This document shows, piece by piece, positions 1 to 5,261 of a stretch of 7,680 nt of DNA. The DNA lies in NCBI GenBank assembly GCA_009703165.1, contig WLGP01000039.1:1-7680 (forward strand). Direction: 5' to 3'. This DNA comes from Actinomycetota bacterium. Lineage in GTDB: Bacteria > Actinomycetota > Actinomycetes > Nanopelagicales > Nanopelagicaceae. How positions within the stretch are numbered: position 1 is the first letter of the stretch; each line of letters starts with the position of its first letter. A program made the position numbers and the translations under genes. The notes under the pieces were generated by a model that ran no database searches, was not told the origin of the DNA, and saw only the letters and a list, made by a program, of their open reading frames with translations.

Positions 1-1107
1 ACTACAGATTTCTCAGCCGTCGCCGATGCCGATGTGCACTTTATCTGCGTCGGAACACCGCAGAGTAAAGATGGATTGGCGGCAGATCTGACATATGTAA
101 AGTCATCCGTTGCAGCCATTGCTCCATACCTAAAAGATGGATCGCTTGTAGTTGGCAAATCGACAGTTCCGGTCGGTACAGCTCAGATGTTGCGCGATCA
201 ATTGGCAAAGGATGCTCCTCACGCTGATCTTGCATGGAACCCAGAGTTCTTACGTGAAGGTTTTGCCGTTGAAGATACCTTGACTCCAAATCGCTTAGTA
301 GTTGGCGTTGCCAATGATCGCGCCGAAGAGATTCTTAAAGAGGTATACGAACCTGTCATTGCTCTTGGCACTCCATGGATTCGCGCAGATCTTCCTACCG
401 CAGAACTTGTGAAAGTTGCCGCCAACTCATTCCTTGCAACGAAGATTTCCTTTATCAATGCAATGGCTGAAGTCTGCGAAGCAGCAGGTGGCGATGTCAC
501 CGTTCTAGCAAAGGCGATCGGTTACGACCCACGTATCGGAAATCGATTCTTACAGGCAGGAATTGGATTCGGCGGAGGATGTCTTCCCAAAGATATCCGC
601 GCATTTATGGCTCGCGCCCAAGAACTTGGCGCAGATCAAGCACTTGAATTCTTGCGAGAAATTGATGCAATTAATTTGCGTGCCCGTCAACGGGTCATTG
701 ATGTTGTTCGCGCAGATCTCTCTGAAGATCTGACGCAATATAAAATCGCTGTCTTGGGTGCAACATTTAAGCCAGATAGTGATGATGTGCGCGATTCCCC
801 AGCACTTGATATTGCAGCCCAGCTCCAAGCAGCAGGGGCGGCAGTAGTTGTCCATGATCCCAAGGGAATTGAGCCTGCCCGCAAGCGCTTTCCCAACCTT
901 GATTTTGCAGAGCGTGTGGTTGATGCTGTCAAAGAAGCCGATGCGATCCTTCATTTAACTGAATGGAAGGAATACCGCGAGTTGGACCCTGCTGTTATCG
1001 GTCAACTTGTGAAATCAAAGTTCCTCATTGATGGCAGAAACGCTCTTGATCGCGACAAGTGGCGCAAGGCTGGCTGGCGTGTACACGCGCTCGGCCGCAC
1101 AGATTAA
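1..1107 (+). CDS. UDP-glucose 6-dehydrogenase, 5'-truncated by the window edge
   Basis: A cytosolic enzyme that oxidises UDP-glucose to UDP-glucuronate with two NAD+, supplying precursors for cell-surface polysaccharides. The frame is open from base 1, so the gene starts upstream; 368 residues are visible. Compared with a usual length of about 430-440, some 65-75 N-terminal residues, including the Rossmann GxGxxG loop, are missing. Visible family motifs in order are 'FICVGTPQ' (residues about 14-21), 'STVPVGTA', 'NPEFLREGFAVED', 'ELVKVAANSFLATK', and the active-site cysteine in 'GFGGGCLPKD' (Cys codon 580-582). The C-terminal UDP-binding domain shows 'GATFKPDSDDVRDSPA'. GGGCLPKD rather than GGSCFPKD is, from memory, the actinobacterial form. 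A GTG at 34 is an internal codon and not the start. The gene converges on the purK-like gene with 9 bases between the stops. I see no terminator in that gap and no other polysaccharide gene in the window. UDP-ManNAc dehydrogenase is the alternative, but the NPEFLREG block favours UDP-glucose. Confidence 0.93.
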   Translation, partial: TTDFSAVADADVHFICVGTPQSKDGLAADLTYVKSSVAAIAPYLKDGSLVVGKSTVPVGTAQMLRDQLAKDAPHADLAWNPEFLREGFAVEDTLTPNRLVVGVANDRAEEILKEVYEPVIALGTPWIRADLPTAELVKVAANSFLATKISFINAMAEVCEAAGGDVTVLAKAIGYDPRIGNRFLQAGIGFGGGCLPKDIRAFMARAQELGADQALEFLREIDAINLRARQRVIDVVRADLSEDLTQYKIAVLGATFKPDSDDVRDSPALDIAAQLQAAGAAVVVHDPKGIEPARKRFPNLDFAERVVDAVKEADAILHLTEWKEYRELDPAVIGQLVKSKFLIDGRNALDRDKWRKAGWRVHALGRTD

Positions 1108-1116
1108 ATCTGATCT

Positions 1117-2040
1117 TTACTCGTCTATCTCGCCGCTCATGTAGCTACATGCATGTTCAATGATTTCTTGTAGGTGTACTAAGTCATCTCCGACTGCAGT
1201 CAGGTGGCCAACGACCTCTCCGGGAGCTACTTCATTCATATATTGATGAAATTTGAGCTCTGGATTACGAGCCATCAGATGTAGATAAGGACGATACATA
1301 TCGCTCTTATCGCGACCAATGACTGTGCCCATCACTGCATAAGGGGCAACCATTGATGGATCACCTAAGGGCAGATCTAAGATTGCTCGCAAATGTTGTT
1401 CATACTGACTGGTGACTGAACCTTCTATCGACCAATGTCCATAAATCTCTGGCTGCATCACAAGTTTGTGTGGAGATAGCAGGCCACCTTTACAGATCAT
1501 CTCAACTGTCATCACACCAACTAATCCGAAGCGATCTGCAAGTGTGAGAGCTATCTCTGCCGCACTTGCTGATACCTCTGAAGTGATTAAGGGAGCCGGC
1601 GTAACTGTGCCGACAATATTGCCATCGCTCATGATCACCTGAGTCGGAGACCACGTGCATGTCTGACCATGAGCAGAACGAGCAACAGTGACTGCAAAGA
1701 TGAGATCGAGATCGCTACCTAGCTGCTCTCTATCGCGGCTTTGGCTTAAAGTTGAAGAGCGCGGATAGACCCGAATACCTTCTGCCTCTAACCCTTTGAC
1801 GATTGATGGCCCGACTGCGCCATCTTCATATGTGACTAAGTCGCATTGGCGTGCAAAATCGAGTACGTGGCTCAGGTTGTTGCGATCGCCAATGACGTAG
1901 TTGCAGACCTGCGCAGCGCTATCGTCTTTGCTCGTTGCCAATACTCTGAGGTCGACACCTAGCGCTATCGCTGGTGCCAGGTGCAGGCGCGCCAGACTTC
2001 CTGCACCGATGATTCCAACGACTGGGAAACGATTTCTCAC
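1117..2040 (-). CDS. PurK-like protein, probably catalytically inactive (ATP-grasp region deleted)
   Basis: PurK (N5-carboxyaminoimidazole ribonucleotide synthase) uses ATP and bicarbonate to carboxylate AIR in purine synthesis. This product is clearly related. It has an N-terminal 'VVGIIGAGSLARL' (about residues 7-19 from GTG 2040), 'LRVLATSKDDSAAQV', 'CDLVTYED', then 'VARSAHGQ' (119-126), 'GHWSIEGSVTSQYEQHLRA' and 'LPLGDPSMVAP'. It is only about 307 residues, against about 355-430 for the family. Between 'SQSRDRE' and 'VARSAHGQ' (codons near 1696-1737) roughly 75 residues are absent, including the ATP-binding 'VVKxxRGGYDGxG' segment. The usual 'NExxxRPHNSGH' reads 'HKLVMQPEIYGH' (191-202), and the usual 'YGKxxRxGRKxGH' reads 'YMNEVAPGEVVGH' (267-279). 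The open frame and conserved remainder suggest a maintained protein with a changed role rather than fresh decay. A longer reading from ATG 2115 adds 25 residues that do not resemble PurK. Neither start has a clear Shine-Dalgarno sequence; GTG 2040 sits 6 bases after a TACGAT box. No purE is visible. Confidence 0.75.
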   Translation of the reverse strand: MRNRFPVVGIIGAGSLARLHLAPAIALGVDLRVLATSKDDSAAQVCNYVIGDRNNLSHVLDFARQCDLVTYEDGAVGPSIVKGLEAEGIRVYPRSSTLSQSRDREQLGSDLDLIFAVTVARSAHGQTCTWSPTQVIMSDGNIVGTVTPAPLITSEVSASAAEIALTLADRFGLVGVMTVEMICKGGLLSPHKLVMQPEIYGHWSIEGSVTSQYEQHLRAILDLPLGDPSMVAPYAVMGTVIGRDKSDMYRPYLHLMARNPELKFHQYMNEVAPGEVVGHLTAVGDDLVHLQEIIEHACSYMSGEIDE

Positions 2041-2046
2041 GATCTC

Positions 2047-2052
2047 ATCGTA
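2047..2052 (-). promoter_or_regulatory. Candidate -10 box for a leaderless purK-like transcript
   Basis: On the minus strand the hexamer TACGAT fits the actinobacterial TAnnnT -10 pattern and lies exactly 6 bases before the GTG at 2040-2038. Transcription would therefore start at or next to the start codon, as in leaderless actinobacterial mRNAs. I see no good -35 at the expected distance. The assignment rests on spacing and on the lack of a Shine-Dalgarno sequence. Confidence 0.3.
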
Positions 2053-2104
2053 GATGACGTTGGCACCAAAATTTGGCGCAAGGCTAGTAGCGTACGCAGA
2101 TGAA

Positions 2105-2126
2105 GTTCTCATCATCTGATGAGAAC
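2105..2126. promoter_or_regulatory. Perfect 10+10 bp inverted repeat, candidate operator
   Basis: The half-sites GTTCTCATCA (2105-2114) and TGATGAGAAC (2117-2126) are exact reverse complements separated by TC. The repeat lies between the divergent purK-like and maf genes, about 65 bases upstream of the favoured purK-like start (GTG 2040) and 22 bases before the maf start. A perfect two-fold symmetric site of this length in a divergent intergenic region is typical of an operator for a dimeric regulator. As RNA it could instead form a 9 bp hairpin with a 4-base loop in the maf leader. No T-run follows, so it is not an intrinsic terminator. I do not recognise the motif as a known regulator's box. 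Confidence 0.55.
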
Positions 2127-2132
2127 CGCAAA

Positions 2133-2140
2133 GGGAGAGG
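2133..2140 (+). promoter_or_regulatory. Shine-Dalgarno sequence that sets the maf start
   Basis: The purine-rich GGGAGAGG ends 8 bases before ATG 2149. The earlier in-frame ATG at 2119 has nothing comparable upstream and lies inside the inverted repeat. This supports ATG 2149, whose product begins 'MPKIVLASQS', as Maf proteins usually do. Confidence 0.65.
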
Positions 2141-2148
2141 CCTCACTT

Positions 2149-2748
2149 ATGCCGAAGATTGTTCTCGCATCTCAATCAACTTCTCGCAAACGTTTACTTG
2201 TAGATGCTGGACTGAACCCTGAAATTATTGTGAGCCACGTCGATGAAGAGACGGATTTCTTCAATGCAATGACTCCTGCAGATATGGTGATCGCTCTAGC
2301 CATCTCTAAAGCCCACACCGTCAGAGAGATGATTAACTATCCAGCAATTATCATCGGTTGCGATTCCACATTTGACGTTGACGGTGTTTCATTTGGTAAA
2401 CCAGGGACCCCAGAGATAGCCAGAGAACGCGCTCGTGCAATAAGTGGGCGCAGCGGCCTCTTGCATACAGGGCATTGCATTATTGATACTGAAAAAGGCA
2501 TTGAGATCGCAGATCGCGTCACTACACAAGTGACATTTTCAGAGCTCACAGATGAAGAGATTGAGGATTACATCGCCTCTGGCGAGCCTCTTCAGGTTGC
2601 AGGCGGGTTTACTCTCGATGGCCACGGCTCACCATTTATTCCAGTGATTCAGGGCGATTACACCAATGTGGTTGGAATTTCGATGCCGTTCCTACGCGCT
2701 GCACTGACTGAACTCGGATACACCTGGCCTCAAGTCAAGGCGATGTAA
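2149..2748 (+). CDS. maf: Maf family nucleotide pyrophosphatase
   Basis: Maf proteins are cytosolic nucleoside triphosphate pyrophosphatases that hydrolyse non-canonical or particular canonical NTPs to NMP and pyrophosphate; some family members also affect septation. The 199-residue product has the normal length. It shows the N-terminal 'IVLASQSTSRKRLL' (residues about 4-17; family LASxSPRRxxLL), 'HVDEE' (about 30-34), 'IIGCDSTFDVDG' carrying the catalytic aspartate, 'FGKPGTPEIAR', 'RSGLLHTGHCI', and 'GEPLQVAGGFTLDGHGSPF' followed by 'IQGDYTNVVGI'. The GEPLxVAGxFTxDG form is what I associate with actinobacterial Maf, in place of DKAGAYGIQG of the YhdE/YceF types, so the preferred NTP cannot be inferred. 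The start at 2149 is chosen from the Shine-Dalgarno sequence and the family N-terminus. A nucleoside phosphorylase gene follows 34 bases downstream on the same strand. Confidence 0.92.
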   Translation: MPKIVLASQSTSRKRLLVDAGLNPEIIVSHVDEETDFFNAMTPADMVIALAISKAHTVREMINYPAIIIGCDSTFDVDGVSFGKPGTPEIARERARAISGRSGLLHTGHCIIDTEKGIEIADRVTTQVTFSELTDEEIEDYIASGEPLQVAGGFTLDGHGSPFIPVIQGDYTNVVGISMPFLRAALTELGYTWPQVKAM

Positions 2749-2770
2749 GTAGTAGGCCTTCGAGTTGTGA

Positions 2771-2776
2771 CATTAT
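2771..2776 (+). promoter_or_regulatory. Candidate -10 box directly in front of the nucleoside phosphorylase gene
   Basis: CATTAT lies 6 bases before ATG 2783 and matches A at position 2 and T at position 6 of the -10 consensus. No purine-rich Shine-Dalgarno sequence precedes this ATG (the bases are TGCCGC), so a leaderless transcript starting at the ATG is plausible. No -35 is apparent, and the gene could also be read through from maf. Confidence 0.28.
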
Positions 2777-2782
2777 TGCCGC

Positions 2783-3613
2783 ATGACTTCAACTGAGATT
2801 CTCTACTCGGATCCACTCAAGGCAGCGACATTGGCTGCTGCAGAGATTGCACAAGCAAGCGGTATTGCAACTCATGATGTCGCGCTCGTGATGGGCTCTG
2901 GTTGGGTTGGTGCTGTCGATGCTCTTGGCACACCTACATTTGAATGTAATGCCGAAGATATCACCGGCTTCTTTCCACCTGCTGTTGAGGGCCACTCTGG
3001 AAAAGTTCGCTCCTATGAAATTAAAGATGGCGATCGCTCAATTCGCGCACTCGTCTTCTTAGGTCGCACCCACCTCTATGAAGGTAAAGGGATGGAGCCA
3101 GTTGTTCACGGGGTTCGCACTGCGGTCAAAGCTGGTTGCAAGGTAATCATCTTGACCAATGCCTGCGGCGGAATCAACACCGCTTATCGAGTTGGTCAGC
3201 CAGTACTCATTCGTGATCACATCTCACTTACTGCGCAATCACCTCTTGTCGGTGCAACATTTGTTGACCTCACCGATCTCTACAGCAAGAGAATCCGTTC
3301 GATTATGAAGTCAGCAGATTCCTCACTTCAAGAAGGTGTCTATGTACATTGGCGTGGACCAACCTATGAAACCCCTGCCGAGATTCATATGATGCGCACA
3401 TTGGGCGCCGACCTTGTCGGAATGTCTACAGTGCCAGAGGCGATTGCCGCGCACGCGCTCGGTGCCGAAGTTCTTGGTATCTCACTTGTCACCAACGCTG
3501 CAGCCGGTGTCACCGGCGAGAAACTCAACCATGAAGAGGTAATCGCTGCAGGAAAAGCTGCCGCTAGTTCAATGGGTGAGCTGCTAGCAAAGACAATTCC
3601 TCAGATTATCTAA
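2783..3613 (+). CDS. Purine nucleoside phosphorylase (trimeric PNP/MTAP class)
   Basis: A cytosolic salvage enzyme that cleaves purine (deoxy)ribonucleosides with phosphate to give the base and (deoxy)ribose-1-phosphate. The 276-residue length is typical of the low-molecular-mass trimeric class. Motifs are 'MGSGW' (37-41) and 'GHSG' (70-73) for phosphate, 'GRTHLYEG' (94-101) for phosphate and sugar, and 'LTNACGGIN' (124-132). Further on are 'GPTYETPAEI' (192-201), whose Glu196 matches the base-binding Glu201 of human PNP, 'GMSTVPE' (213-219), and 'SLVTNAAAG' (234-242), whose Asn238 matches Asn243. The C-terminal half reads much like the mycobacterial enzyme as I remember it. S-methyl-5'-thioadenosine phosphorylase is a relative, but the Glu/Asn pair points to a 6-oxopurine PNP (guanosine, inosine). 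It lies 34 bases after maf and 25 bases before the mutase gene, which can consume its sugar-phosphate product. Confidence 0.95.
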   Translation: MTSTEILYSDPLKAATLAAAEIAQASGIATHDVALVMGSGWVGAVDALGTPTFECNAEDITGFFPPAVEGHSGKVRSYEIKDGDRSIRALVFLGRTHLYEGKGMEPVVHGVRTAVKAGCKVIILTNACGGINTAYRVGQPVLIRDHISLTAQSPLVGATFVDLTDLYSKRIRSIMKSADSSLQEGVYVHWRGPTYETPAEIHMMRTLGADLVGMSTVPEAIAAHALGAEVLGISLVTNAAAGVTGEKLNHEEVIAAGKAAASSMGELLAKTIPQII

Positions 3614-3638
3614 CCCTTAAGAACCAAATAGGAATGCG

Positions 3639-5261
3639 ATGATGGATAACGCTCTTCTTGCAGAAGTTAAGGCCTGGATTGCAGATGATCCAGATCCGAT
3701 AACAGCTGCCGCGCTTCAAGCACTTGTCGATAGTGGTGACGAGGCAGCACTACGTCCATTCTTTAGCGGCTTCCTTCAATTTGGTACTGCAGGTCTGCGC
3801 GGACCAAATGGGCCAGGGCCATCCTCGATGAATCGCGCAGTAGTAGGGCGAGCAGCTGCAGGAATTGCTGCCTACATGCGAAAGCGTGGAATGACTCGTG
3901 TAGTTATCGGTCGCGATGCCAGATACGGCTCTCACGATTATGCAATTGAGAGCGCTGAGATTTTTAGCGGTGCGGGTATGGAGGTATTCCTCCTGCCGCG
4001 GGCGCTTCCAACGCCAGTTCTTGCGTACGCAACTACTGCGCTTAAGGCAGATGTGGGTGTCATGGTGACAGCAAGCCACAATCCCCCGCAAGATAATGGT
4101 TACAAGGTCTATATCGGTCCCGATGCTGATGGAATTGCTTATGCATCATCACAGATTATTAGTCCGACAGATGGATTGATTGCAACGGAGATTGCAGCAA
4201 TTACCTCATTGAAATCTCAGCCACGAGGATCGCAGTGGAGCGTGCTCGATGAGAAGCTCATTGATGAGTACATCAAGCGAACAGCACGTCTTGCGCACAA
4301 CCCTGGCACCTTAAAGATTGTCTACACAGCGATGCACGGTGTCGGCACAGAGACTCTGAAGAAGGTTTTTGCAGAGGCTGGTTTTCCAGATCTAATTCTC
4401 GTTACTGAGCAGGCTGAGCCTGATCCTGATTTCCCAACAGTTGCCTTTCCCAATCCAGAAGAGCCTGGCGCTATTGATTTAGCGTTGGCAACTGCACGCA
4501 AATATGGCGCCGATCTTGTCATCGCCAATGACCCAGATGCAGATCGCTGTGCTGCGGCGATTAAAGATCGCAACGGGCAATGGCGCATGCTGCGAGGTGA
4601 TGAGCTTGGCGTGATCTTCGGTGAATGGATAGCAAGAAGTGCCCCTCGGGGAACATTTGGAAATTCGATCGTTTCATCATCAATTCTTAAGAAGATCAGC
4701 TCACACTACGGAGTTGATTTCAAAGAAGTACTCACCGGATTTAAGTGGTTGGCAAAGATTGAAGATCTCGCCTTTGGATATGAAGAGGCGATCGGATATG
4801 CAGTCGACTCTGAGACGGTCAACGATAAAGATGGAATCTCGGCCGCACTCTTCTTGGCCCAGATTGCGACAGATTTAGCTGGGCAAGGAAAGGATCTCAA
4901 CGATCTCCTTGATGAAGTCTGGGCCCGTCACGGTTTCCACGGCACAGAGCAGATCTCTATTCGTGTAGCCGATATGGGAGCAATCACCACTCTCTTATCT
5001 GCGCTGCGCACCAATCCCCCACGTGAGATTGCAGGCAGAGCTGTAGAGAGCATCGATGATCTAGCTGCCCCAACAGATGGTTTACCTCCAACAGATGGGT
5101 TACGAATTTGGCTCACAGGCGGCGTGCGCATCATCATTCGCCCATCAGGAACTGAGGCAAAACTTAAGTGTTATATCGAAGTGATTACTCCAGATAGCAG
5201 CGCTGCGATGAGAGAACTCGATGCACTGCGTGAACCGCTGAAGAAGTTCTTAAGCGCCTAA
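3639..5261 (+). CDS. Phosphoglucomutase/phosphomannomutase-family enzyme, possibly a phosphopentomutase
   Basis: A member of the alpha-D-phosphohexomutase superfamily, which moves a phosphate between C1 and C6 (or C5 of pentoses) through a phosphoserine. At 540 residues it has the length of the PGM2/PgcA-like group. Motifs in order are 'QFGTAGLRG' (47-55), the phosphoserine loop 'VTASHNPPQDNGYKVY' (143-158, Ser146), the metal loop 'NDPDADR' (297-303), the sugar-binding 'GYEEAIGYAVD' (380-390), and the phosphate-binding 'RPSGTEAK' (501-508). The last normally reads PSGTEPK. Being 25 bases after a purine nucleoside phosphorylase suggests interconversion of (deoxy)ribose-1- and 5-phosphates; glucose or mannose phosphates remain possible. 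ATG 3639 is followed at once by ATG 3642. A weak GGA at 3631-3633 fits the second better (8 bases rather than 5). A near-identical 18-base tandem repeat duplicates PTDGLP near residue 480. The end overlaps the convergent BMP gene by 12 bases. Confidence 0.92.
   Translation: MMDNALLAEVKAWIADDPDPITAAALQALVDSGDEAALRPFFSGFLQFGTAGLRGPNGPGPSSMNRAVVGRAAAGIAAYMRKRGMTRVVIGRDARYGSHDYAIESAEIFSGAGMEVFLLPRALPTPVLAYATTALKADVGVMVTASHNPPQDNGYKVYIGPDADGIAYASSQIISPTDGLIATEIAAITSLKSQPRGSQWSVLDEKLIDEYIKRTARLAHNPGTLKIVYTAMHGVGTETLKKVFAEAGFPDLILVTEQAEPDPDFPTVAFPNPEEPGAIDLALATARKYGADLVIANDPDADRCAAAIKDRNGQWRMLRGDELGVIFGEWIARSAPRGTFGNSIVSSSILKKISSHYGVDFKEVLTGFKWLAKIEDLAFGYEEAIGYAVDSETVNDKDGISAALFLAQIATDLAGQGKDLNDLLDEVWARHGFHGTEQISIRVADMGAITTLLSALRTNPPREIAGRAVESIDDLAAPTDGLPPTDGLRIWLTGGVRIIIRPSGTEAKLKCYIEVITPDSSAAMRELDALREPLKKFLSA
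5070..5105 (+). repeat. 18-bp in-frame tandem duplication in the mutase gene
   Basis: Two adjacent 18-base units (5070-5087 and 5088-5105) match at 15 of 18 positions and encode PTDGLP then PTDGLR at residues 478-489. The copy lies in the loop just before the C-terminal phosphate-binding domain, where length variation is probably tolerated. Confidence 0.75.

Noticed and set aside
550..954. 134-residue minus-strand open frame
   Set aside because: Lies wholly opposite the well-conserved UDP-glucose dehydrogenase gene, and its residues show no recognisable domain.
1100..1112. CAGATT-A-AATCTG palindrome at the end of the UDP-glucose dehydrogenase gene as a two-way terminator
   Set aside because: Short, AT-rich and with a one-base centre; it cannot form a stable hairpin.
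2066..2076. CCAAA-A-TTTGG inverted repeat as a second operator
   Set aside because: Only 5 bp per arm, easily expected by chance; the 10 bp repeat nearby is far stronger.
1117..2115. Calling the purK-like gene a plain pseudogene
   Set aside because: No frameshift or internal stop is present, and the N- and C-terminal blocks remain family-like, so a maintained protein is at least as likely.
2119..2148. Earlier in-frame ATG that would lengthen Maf by 10 residues
   Set aside because: It sits inside the inverted repeat without a Shine-Dalgarno sequence; ATG 2149 has GGGAGAGG 8 bases upstream and the family N-terminus.
3750..4091. 113-residue minus-strand open frame
   Set aside because: Antisense to the mutase phosphoserine region; cysteine- and serine-rich composition typical of a chance frame.
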